10,021 nucleotides of DNA from positions 1 through 10,021 of the forward strand of contig JALDAH010000033.1 in the NCBI GenBank assembly GCA_022729275.1, given 5' to 3'. Below are positions 1-5,868 of this stretch, one piece after another. This DNA comes from Candidatus Nanoanaerosalina archaeon. GTDB lineage: Archaea > Nanohalarchaeota > Nanosalinia > Nanosalinales > Nanoanaerosalinaceae. Position numbers and translations under genes: made by a program. The number at the start of each line of letters is the position of its first letter. Within the stretch, counting starts at the first letter, position 1. The notes beneath the pieces are model-generated. The model had not been told where the DNA came from and searched no databases. It saw only the letters and a program-made list of their open reading frames with translations.

Positions 1-1
1 A

Positions 2-1057
2 AAACAATTAGGATTCACGAATCTTGTTTATCCCTCTGCGACTCACTCAAGATTTGAACATTCTTTGGGAACCACATACCTTGCTGGAAAATTCTCTGAG
101 TACTTGGAACTAGAAGAAATGTCTTGTAAAAATTTGAAAGCAGCTGCGATGCTTCACGATATAGGTCATGGCCCATTTTCACATACCAGTGAAAAAGTTT
201 TTTCCAAGAAGGGTCTTTCACACGAGGATTTCTCTGTAAAAAAGATAAAACACAGTGAAATATCCTCCGTGCTGGAAAAACACGGTGTTGACCCGGAAAA
301 AGTGGTATCGTTGATTAAAGGAGACGGAGAGCTCGGGCAGCTTATAGCTGGAGACATAGATGTGGACAGGATGGATTATTTGATGAGGGATGCACATTAT
401 TCAGGAGTTGCACACGGAGTTATAGATGATGAGACGATAATGAGAGCCGCAGAATTCAAAAAAGGAAAACTTGTTTTCAGGTACAAGTTCAGGCCTGCAC
501 TGGAAGGACTATTGACCGCCAGATATTTGATGACCCCGACAGTTTATATGCACAGAGCAGTTGTTAGAGCCGAGAAAATGATGGGTAGAGCTATCGAAAT
601 TTTTATGGAGTACGAGGGCTTGTCGGTGGAAAAAATAGCTGAGATGGATGATGTAGATATCAATTACAGGTTGAGAAATACGGGCTGCGAAAGAGCCAAG
701 TTTATAAACAAGATGTTGGATGAAAGAAGGGTTTTCAAACCTCTTACAGGTGAAAGAGGACAGGTTGATTATTCGATGATAGATGAGTTATTGGTAGGAG
801 TTTCTGATGAAAGAAAGGCAGAAAAATTGATCTCCGATGAAACAGGTGTGGATGTAAAACATATTATAGTGGACATATCCTCAAAATCCAAGAGAAGAAA
901 CATAAATGTTGATGTGCTCGTTAAAGATGAAATAAAGGGTCTTGAAGAGATTTCAAGTATCTGCTCTTCTCTTGATTCTTCTAGAAATAATCCTGAAAGC
1001 ATTAATGTTTACTGTAACGGAGATGTCATCTCTGATCTTGAGAAATTTTTTTGTTAG
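2..1057 (+). CDS. HD-domain phosphohydrolase, SAMHD1/dGTPase-like (5' partial)
   Basis: The frame is open from the window edge, so the N-terminus is missing; 351 codons are visible. The TTG at 65 is not a credible start, because the preceding codons already encode the conserved H-S-R-F-E-H-S-L-G motif (positions 44-70). The metal-binding set of the SAMHD1-type HD fold is complete: H20 in R-F-E-H-S, H52-D53 in L-H-D-I-G-H-G-P-F-S-H, and D122 in D-I-D-V-D-R-M-D-Y. A further conserved block around residues 170-195 (T-P-T-V-Y-M-H-R-A) also matches. Family knowledge: COG1078 proteins are cytosolic, metal-dependent (d)NTP or nucleotide phosphohydrolases, about 400 residues long. This suggests about 50 missing residues. 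Which nucleotide is cleaved cannot be read from the sequence. The C-terminal ~120 residues form the family's less conserved alpha/beta tail. A tRNA gene follows 86 bases downstream with its own TATA-like box. Confidence 0.9.
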   Translation, partial: KQLGFTNLVYPSATHSRFEHSLGTTYLAGKFSEYLELEEMSCKNLKAAAMLHDIGHGPFSHTSEKVFSKKGLSHEDFSVKKIKHSEISSVLEKHGVDPEKVVSLIKGDGELGQLIAGDIDVDRMDYLMRDAHYSGVAHGVIDDETIMRAAEFKKGKLVFRYKFRPALEGLLTARYLMTPTVYMHRAVVRAEKMMGRAIEIFMEYEGLSVEKIAEMDDVDINYRLRNTGCERAKFINKMLDERRVFKPLTGERGQVDYSMIDELLVGVSDERKAEKLISDETGVDVKHIIVDISSKSKRRNINVDVLVKDEIKGLEEISSICSSLDSSRNNPESINVYCNGDVISDLEKFFC

Positions 1058-1110
1058 CTAATTCTCAGGACTCTAGGATCTGACACAATATTTAAAACTC
1101 TGGGACATAC

Positions 1111-1119
1111 TTTTTATCT
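1111..1119 (+). promoter_or_regulatory. TATA-like box of tRNA-Pro
   Basis: TTTTTATCT lies about 30 bases before the tRNA 5' end and would place the transcription start near 1141. A second, stronger-looking box (TTTAAAA near 1090-1097) would give a leader of about 24 bases. The sequence does not tell which is used. Confidence 0.4.
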
Positions 1120-1143
1120 TGTCGAGTCAATAGGAGAATTCAC

Positions 1144-1216
1144 GGCGGGTTGGTGTAGTGGACTATCATCGGGCGTTTGGGACGCCTGGACCCCGGTTCA
1201 AATCCGGGACCTGCCA
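1144..1216 (+). tRNA. tRNA-Pro (anticodon UGG)
   Basis: A complete cloverleaf can be drawn. The acceptor stem is GGCGGGT (1144-1150) with ACCTGCC (1209-1215), with one G-T pair and discriminator A at 1216. The D-arm is short (1153-1169). The anticodon stem is GGGCG/CGCCT (1171-1175 with 1183-1187), with loop TTTGGGA and anticodon TGG at 1178-1180. The T-stem is CCCGG/CCGGG (1192-1196 with 1204-1208), with loop TTCAAAT. There is no intron and CCA is not encoded, so the end must be added by the CCA-adding enzyme, as is common in archaea. It reads CCN proline codons. Confidence 0.97.
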
Positions 1217-1219
1217 TAA

Positions 1220-1240
1220 ATCCGATCATTATATTCGGAT
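1220..1240 (+). terminator. hairpin behind tRNA-Pro, possible terminator
   Basis: A perfect six-base inverted repeat, ATCCGA (1220-1225) and TCGGAT (1235-1240), has a nine-base loop and begins four bases after the tRNA. The following stretch is AT-rich but has no clean T-run, so the terminator role is only a guess. A 3'-trailer structure is equally possible. Confidence 0.35.
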
Positions 1241-1273
1241 ACTATTCTATTATTTGATCTAAAAGATTTGATA

Positions 1274-1354
1274 GGGTCAAAAAAGATAATACCACATTAA
1301 ACATTTACAATCGTTAAACGTCTTTTTATATGGTTATAAAACCGTTTTTGACCC
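1274..1354. repeat. 10-bp inverted repeat and nested palindromes upstream of the sensor gene
   Basis: GGGTCAAAAA (1274-1283) and TTTTTGACCC (1345-1354) are exact inverted copies. Two smaller palindromes lie between them: CGTTAAACG (1312-1320) and GGTT-ATAA-AACC (1332-1343). The right arm ends about ten bases before the sensor's TATA box, where a regulator could affect TBP/TFB binding. An operator role is inferred only from position and symmetry. Confidence 0.5.
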
Positions 1355-1363
1355 GTTCTAAGA

Positions 1364-1371
1364 TTTAAATA
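1364..1371 (+). promoter_or_regulatory. TATA box of the sensor gene
   Basis: TTTAAATA would place the start of transcription near 1395, six bases before the ATG at 1401. This supports a near-leaderless mRNA and argues against the upstream TTG at 1392, which would lie outside the transcript. A second TATA-like box (TTTTTATA, 1322-1329) could give a longer transcript. Confidence 0.6.
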
Positions 1372-1400
1372 CCGCTACAACGTTAAATTAATTGATTGCT

Positions 1401-2837
1401 ATGAAAAGAAAAGGAATTTCATTGACGTATAAGTTTTTGATTATAATGTTGATAGTTGTGGTAATACCGGCTATCTTAGTATCTTACTCTAGCTTCAATG
1501 CATATAATGCTATAGAAGAGAATGTCTTAAATTCTATATCTGAGATTCAGGTTGTTACAGAGGATCAGTCAGATAATTTGCAAGAGTTGATCACCTCAGA
1601 GACAAGGGAAAATTTTGAGAATATGTTTGAAGAAGAGATGACTCAGACACGGAACGATAAAATCGACCGTTACTCTGAGATGCTGATATCTGTGGAGTAT
1701 AAGACCTCTATGGTGGAAAATTACGTCGTCAAAAGTTGGGAGGAAGCTGACCCTAATTACTTGAATGAGGATATTGAAGCAGGTATCTGGGCAGGACCTT
1801 ACAACGAGGAAGAAGCAAGAGAGATATACGAGGAGGATATCAACAAGCTTAGTCAGTTAAGCTTGATATTCGAAGAGATAGAGAAAAACAACGACTTTGT
1901 TGGGCTCGCATATATATCAACAACAAACAATGTTGTTATGACTTCCACCAACATAAATGAACTTTTGGAAGAGATGGGAGAATTTTCTGCTGTTGAAAGA
2001 CCGTGGTATCTTTTAGCTGAAGGTGGAGAAGGAATTTATTGGACTACGCCTTATGCTGATGCAGCCTCAGACGGGATAACCACTACAGCAGCTAAACCTG
2101 TTTATGATAGTGAAGGAGAAGAGTTAGGAGTTATAGGTCTTGACGTACATCTTTCAACGATGCAGGAAGATCTTCTTGAGGTTGATCCTGGGTTCGCATT
2201 TCTGCTTGATGAAAACGGTGAAGCAGTTGTTTATCCGGGTATAGAAGAGGAAGAGTCCGAACTTGGTGAGATGGGCAGAGATACCTTTGATGAAATGAAT
2301 TTAGTGGAAGACGAGGATGTAGATCCCGACCTTCAAGAAGTAGCAACGGATATGGTAGAGAACCGTGAAGGCCTACATGTAGTGAATTTTGGAGATGAAC
2401 AGTACTATGTTTCTTATGGTCCTATGAGAAATAATGATTGGAGCGTAGGAATTGCAAGACCTGTTAAAGAGATTGAAGGACCGATCAGAACAATTGAAGA
2501 ATTCATAGAATCTAATTCGGATGAGATGAATCACTTGATCAGCCAAGAATATGAATCGCTCTCTTCAGGAATTACAGAACAGGTTAACAGGGAAAGGACA
2601 AACTACATCATCATGCTTGGAGCTTTCATGATTCTTGCTGTACTTGTGAGCTTTTATTTCTCCAAGAAGATCACAGAGCCTATAATGAAACTGAAAAATA
2701 AAGCTGAATCGATCAGTAAAGGAGAAGTCAGCGAAGACATCAACATAGATACGGATGATGAGATAGAAGAACTTGGAGATTCTTTCAACAGGTTGATGAG
2801 GACTATAAAGGTCCTACAAAAAGAAAATCAGGAGTAA
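1401..2837 (+). CDS. membrane sensor: dCACHE ectodomain plus HAMP, no output domain
   Basis: This 478-residue protein has a first membrane helix (about 10-30), a long extracellular region (31-400), a second helix (about 401-420) and a HAMP domain (421-470). It ends only eight residues later. The ectodomain carries double-CACHE hallmarks: R200-P-W-Y203, T-T-P-Y-A-D220-A-A-S, and G-L-D248-V. R200, W202, Y203 and D248 match the amino-acid-binding dCACHE motif known from PctA-type receptors, but the motif's first tyrosine appears to be F195. Ligand binding by the amine and carboxyl of an amino acid is therefore plausible but unproven. The ectodomain is very acidic. The methyl-accepting, kinase or cyclase domain that normally follows HAMP is absent, and the sequence after the stop does not encode one. 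Start ATG 1401 is preferred over TTG 1392 because of TATA spacing. The signal must pass through a separate partner, or the protein may form mixed dimers with other receptors. Confidence 0.9.
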   Translation: MKRKGISLTYKFLIIMLIVVVIPAILVSYSSFNAYNAIEENVLNSISEIQVVTEDQSDNLQELITSETRENFENMFEEEMTQTRNDKIDRYSEMLISVEYKTSMVENYVVKSWEEADPNYLNEDIEAGIWAGPYNEEEAREIYEEDINKLSQLSLIFEEIEKNNDFVGLAYISTTNNVVMTSTNINELLEEMGEFSAVERPWYLLAEGGEGIYWTTPYADAASDGITTTAAKPVYDSEGEELGVIGLDVHLSTMQEDLLEVDPGFAFLLDENGEAVVYPGIEEEESELGEMGRDTFDEMNLVEDEDVDPDLQEVATDMVENREGLHVVNFGDEQYYVSYGPMRNNDWSVGIARPVKEIEGPIRTIEEFIESNSDEMNHLISQEYESLSSGITEQVNRERTNYIIMLGAFMILAVLVSFYFSKKITEPIMKLKNKAESISKGEVSEDINIDTDDEIEELGDSFNRLMRTIKVLQKENQE

Positions 2838-2851
2838 AATCCTGTTTTTTT
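2829..2851 (+). terminator. hairpin/T-tract terminator of the sensor gene
   Basis: CAGGA (2829-2833) pairs with TCCTG (2840-2844) across a six-base loop that contains the stop codon. A run of seven T (2845-2851) follows, then more T-rich sequence to 2863. This has intrinsic-terminator form. It also separates the sensor from the convergent gene ending at 2862. Confidence 0.7.
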
Positions 2852-2861
2852 ATTATTTTTT

Positions 2862-3101
2862 TTAGAAACTTTCATACTTCAATTCTTTGATCTCTTTTGA
2901 CATATCAGTTACATCATCCTCATCCATAACAAGGGACGCCTTTTTTTCCACCCATTCAGCCAATTTGGCTAAGTCGCTTTTTTCTATATCTTTTAGTTCT
3001 TTCTTTAGATGGCTTTTGCACTGTCTTTCAAGGTAAACTTCTGCACCAAGACCTATGTAATCTTTCCCAATTTCCACAATCTTGTCTCTTAGTTCACTCA
3101 T
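2862..3101 (-). CDS. small acidic/basic helical protein, unknown function
   Basis: This 79-residue protein starts at the ATG at 3101-3099, and a TATA-like box 31 bases upstream predicts a leaderless mRNA. It has no signal peptide or membrane helix. The sequence is rich in K, E, D and L with helical periodicity throughout. A compact motif D-Y-I-G-L-G-A-E-V-Y-L-E-R-Q-C (about 14-28) is followed by a D-L-A-K-L-A-E-W-V segment (about 43-51). It resembles small archaeal helical proteins I recall having a YIG-x-x-A core, but I cannot name a family with confidence. It converges on the sensor gene, with only 24 bases between the stop codons. A functional link to the sensor, which lacks an output domain, is speculation. 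Confidence 0.75.
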   Translation of the reverse strand: MSELRDKIVEIGKDYIGLGAEVYLERQCKSHLKKELKDIEKSDLAKLAEWVEKKASLVMDEDDVTDMSKEIKELKYESF

Positions 3102-3124
3102 TAAGATAGTATTAAGTTTAGCAG

Positions 3125-3133
3125 TATTAAAAA
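3125..3133 (-). promoter_or_regulatory. TATA box of the 79-residue protein gene
   Basis: Read on the minus strand, TTTTTAATA is placed so that transcription would begin at or within a base or two of the ATG at 3101. A six-base inverted repeat, AAACTA/TAGTTT (3143-3148 and 3156-3161, seven-base spacer), lies just upstream at about -42 to -60 and could be a regulator site. Confidence 0.55.
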
Positions 3134-3265
3134 CTTTTGTGGAAACTAAATCAAATAGTTTAACACTTAGATGACTTAAATCAATGAATTAATAGCTATA
3201 ACTGTGTTAGAAATTATTAAAAAAGATTTTGGAACCAAATTTTATTTTTTGAAGGCTCGTCAAGT

Positions 3266-3358
3266 TTTAAATATTTTAAAAAGGCCTATTTGTTTCTTAT
3301 TATTAGTATGGTTGCTGTCATGCCTCCTATTGTTGGAGGGCTGAGGGCTTTCCTTTAG
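3266..3358 (+). other. possible extra promoter with a 16-codon ORF or small RNA
   Basis: A strong AT-rich box (TTTAAATATTTTAAAAA, 3266-3282) would start transcription near 3298-3305. Next comes an ATG at 3308 opening a 16-codon frame (M-V-A-V-M-P-P-I-V-G-G-L-R-A-F-L) that stops at 3356-3358, immediately before the next gene's own TATA box. Inside it, CCTCC (3323-3327) and GGAGG (3335-3339) form a five-pair hairpin with a seven-base loop. The protein-coding case is weak at this length, and a small structured RNA is an alternative. Nothing else was seen in the gap from 3102 to 3389 beyond this and the flanking promoters. Confidence 0.3.
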
Positions 3359-3359
3359 A

Positions 3360-3367
3360 TTTATTAA
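3360..3367 (+). promoter_or_regulatory. TATA box of the surface-protein/flippase-like operon
   Basis: TTTATTAA predicts a transcription start at or next to the ATG at 3390, hence a leaderless mRNA. It overlaps the region just upstream of the alternative TTG at 3369, which makes that start unlikely. Confidence 0.6.
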
Positions 3368-3389
3368 CTTGCATGTTTATTTTTTAACT

Positions 3390-4817
3390 ATGGAAAAGTA
3401 CCGAAAAATCCTGTTGATTCTGTCCTTTTTGTTTTTGTTTTTTGTTAATGCAGCTGCTCAAGAAGGCTTTGAAGTGGATATAGAAAGAGTTCAAACCGAG
3501 ATTTATCCTACCAGAGGCGATGTAGGGGAGTTTCGAATAAATGTTACAAGCAATTTTAATCAGAGCAAAACATTTTCGATAGGGTACAATACTGGAACAG
3601 CCACGGATTCTTCGTGGTATTTTCTGGACAATTCTTTTGTAAGGATAGAGCCTAATGAATCCCATGTTTCCAGCCTTTATGTTGAGTTAAGTGAAGATGA
3701 TGATGTTGTTGCGGGTAACAGAGGACCTGAAGTATATGTTTATCCTGCTGAAAATCCCAGTAACAAGTATTCAGAACTTGTGACTTTTAGAATAAGGAGG
3801 GAGGAGGTTATCCTCATAACTGACTTTAAATCCCCTAAGTCATCTTATGATCCTGATGAACCTGTTGAACTTGGTATAACTTTCAGAAACGTTGTTCAGG
3901 AGGATTATGATGCTAATACTTTTGAAGTAGATTTCAAACTAGGAAGTGAAACAATAACCGAATCCGTCTCTGATCTTGATTCTGGAGATGATACCACAGT
4001 TTCAACCTCCTTTGATATAACTGATTATGATGCAGGAGATTACAACTTACTGGTGGAAGTTAAGGATTTCGATACTGGAGAGGTTATAGGTGACAAGAGT
4101 GGAACCGTTCGGGTGAACGAGTTCGAGAGATACAGCAAGGATGTTGTAGATGAAGATGGATTACTCTGGGAGAGGAAGAACTTGACCATACTGAATACAG
4201 GCAATACTATCCTTAGATCTGAGAACTTGAGTTCAACGGTTACATGGTATGAAATGCCGTTCATTACCTTTGAAAGAGAACCTGATTTTGTTGATGACCT
4301 CGATGGAGAGAAAAAACTTTACTGGGAGGTCAATGATCTTGATAGGAATAACATGGCCTATATAAGCTATTCGACTAACTACTGGTCGGCTGTAATAGTG
4401 CTTATGATTGTGGGGGTTGTTTCCCTGATAGTTTACAAGCAGCTGCACAGTGTTTCTGTTGTCAAGTTTGTTAAGAGGGGAGAGAGATCCGTAAGTGTTA
4501 ATGTAAGGATAAGGAACAACACAGGTAGAAGGGTTGAAAATGTGAGGGTCGAGGACTTTGTCCCGGGCATAGCTTCTCTTGTTAACAAGTTCGACTCTAA
4601 GAATCCCGACAGGATTCAGAAAAATGATGAAGGTACAAGGATACAGTGGAACGTTAGTGAGATGGAACCAAGCGAAGAAAGGATTTTTGTTTACAACATC
4701 AAACCAAGGATAAGGGTCGAAGGATCGATAAATCTGCCGGAGGCGAAACTTGTATATGAAATAGATGGCAGAAGGCTGAGAGAAGAGTCTCATTCGGTTT
4801 CAGCCGATTTCACCTAG
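3390..4817 (+). CDS. secreted, membrane-anchored Ig-like surface protein (COG1361-like)
   Basis: This 475-residue protein has a classic N-terminal signal: M-E-K-Y-R-K, then a hydrophobic stretch (7-20) ending N-A-A-A-Q, with cleavage likely near 23/24. The ectodomain (24-330) is beta-rich and acidic, with at least two Ig-like/CARDB-like units and several N-x-S/T sequons. One repeated theme is a D-P-D-E-P-V-E-L type strand entry. A single membrane helix (332-349) is followed by a K/R-rich stretch and a ~125-residue C-terminal beta domain. That domain has the feel of a DUF11/COG1361 unit (R-N-N-T-G-R-R-V-E-N-V-R-V-E-D-F-V-P). The positive-inside rule puts it in the cytoplasm, which is unusual for this fold. 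ATG 3390 is preferred over TTG 3369 because of signal-peptide form and TATA spacing. The gene is in an operon with the membrane protein 20 bases downstream. The role is likely envelope structure or assembly; the exact function is unknown. Confidence 0.8.
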   Translation: MEKYRKILLILSFLFLFFVNAAAQEGFEVDIERVQTEIYPTRGDVGEFRINVTSNFNQSKTFSIGYNTGTATDSSWYFLDNSFVRIEPNESHVSSLYVELSEDDDVVAGNRGPEVYVYPAENPSNKYSELVTFRIRREEVILITDFKSPKSSYDPDEPVELGITFRNVVQEDYDANTFEVDFKLGSETITESVSDLDSGDDTTVSTSFDITDYDAGDYNLLVEVKDFDTGEVIGDKSGTVRVNEFERYSKDVVDEDGLLWERKNLTILNTGNTILRSENLSSTVTWYEMPFITFEREPDFVDDLDGEKKLYWEVNDLDRNNMAYISYSTNYWSAVIVLMIVGVVSLIVYKQLHSVSVVKFVKRGERSVSVNVRIRNNTGRRVENVRVEDFVPGIASLVNKFDSKNPDRIQKNDEGTRIQWNVSEMEPSEERIFVYNIKPRIRVEGSINLPEAKLVYEIDGRRLREESHSVSADFT

Positions 4818-4837
4818 TTCTTTTTATGGTGTGATAC

Positions 4838-5863
4838 ATGAAAGAGTCCATAAAAAAGATAATCCTAAATCTCTTTCTGGGTCTAGGAATTCTGTTGCTC
4901 TTCATAACTTTTGTTGGCTGGGGAGATGTTATAACCGCTATAAGAGGAGCCACACCTTCCCTGTTATTCCTGGGTTTTCTTGGAGGGATACTGGCAACTT
5001 TCACCAGAGGTTTTATATGGAAAGTTGTTTTTGATGAGTTCGGTTATGAATATAGTTTGATAGAAGTTTTCAAGCATTATTACACAGGTGCCTTCGCCAA
5101 CGGAATCACTCCTCTTGGTCTGGCAGGAGGAGAACCTTTTATAGCATATCTCCTCAGCAAAAAATACGATTTGAACTACGAAAAAAAGCTTGGAGCTATT
5201 TTCTCTGCTGACATAATAATATACATACCTTTCTTAACCTTATCAGTCCTAGGACTTGGTTATTTCCTTGTGATTTTTCCTACTAGGCCTATCCTTTCGC
5301 TTCTCTCAGTCTTCATACTTATTCCTTCGATAGTGGTGGTTCTATTTTTCATAGGTACTTGGCATCTGAAGGATTTTGTTAAGGACATAGCGGTTTTCGC
5401 AAGAAAAATGCTTCTTTCATTCATTAATTTTGTCACTCTTAAATGGGATGAACTGAAGATTGAGGAAAGAGGAGATGTGCCGAAAAAAGTGGAGAGGTTT
5501 TATGATTCCATAGAGTTCGCTTTTTCCAACAAGAGAACGGTTTCCGAGGCTGTTTTTATATCACATATCTCTAGGGTGTTAGATGTACTTTCGCTCTTTG
5601 CATTTATCACCGCACTGGGTTTCAGACCAGAATTATTGGTTGTCTTTTTTCTCGTTCCAATGGCGGGACTTGGATTTTTCCTTCCATTACCAGGAGGACT
5701 TGGAAGCCAACAACTCATAATGTCAATACTTTTAGTTTTTATAGCTAACATACCACTTTCAGTATCTTCTGCTTCCGTATTGCTCTACAGAATATCTACT
5801 TATGGTTTCATAATGGTTTTTGGTGGATACTTTGCTTTCAAAATGTCGAAAGAAGTATTTTAG
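4838..5863 (+). CDS. UPF0104/LPG-synthase-TM family integral membrane protein, flippase-like
   Basis: This 341-residue polytopic protein has about eight hydrophobic segments. Two family signatures are clear: N88-G-I-T-P-L-G-L-A-G-G-E-P100 and L-P-L-P-G-G-L-G-S-Q-Q (282-292). R318 sits in the late L-L-Y-R-I-S segment. A polar cytoplasmic stretch lies at about 200-235. Family knowledge: COG0392 (LPG_synthase_TM) domains include the membrane half of MprF, where they move or modify lipids. In archaea they occur alone or fused to glycosyltransferases such as AglD in N-glycosylation. The length fits the stand-alone type, and no glycosyltransferase or aminoacyl-transfer domain is present. The start ATG 4838 is preceded by GGTGTGAT (4829-4836), an archaeal-type Shine-Dalgarno match, as expected for a second gene of an operon. 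The substrate cannot be read from the sequence; a lipid or lipid-linked sugar is an inference from the family. Confidence 0.88.
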   Translation: MKESIKKIILNLFLGLGILLLFITFVGWGDVITAIRGATPSLLFLGFLGGILATFTRGFIWKVVFDEFGYEYSLIEVFKHYYTGAFANGITPLGLAGGEPFIAYLLSKKYDLNYEKKLGAIFSADIIIYIPFLTLSVLGLGYFLVIFPTRPILSLLSVFILIPSIVVVLFFIGTWHLKDFVKDIAVFARKMLLSFINFVTLKWDELKIEERGDVPKKVERFYDSIEFAFSNKRTVSEAVFISHISRVLDVLSLFAFITALGFRPELLVVFFLVPMAGLGFFLPLPGGLGSQQLIMSILLVFIANIPLSVSSASVLLYRISTYGFIMVFGGYFAFKMSKEVF

Positions 5864-5868
5864 TTGTA

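Noticed and set aside
1392..1400. TTG 1392 as start of the sensor gene
   Set aside because: It lies upstream of the predicted transcription start near 1395; ATG 1401 follows directly and opens with a normal K-R-K membrane-anchor sequence.
4233..4793. 186-codon minus-strand frame inside the surface-protein gene
   Set aside because: It lies wholly antisense to a gene with signal peptide, membrane helix and promoter. Its composition is odd, rich in Y, N, P and H, as expected for an antisense shadow.
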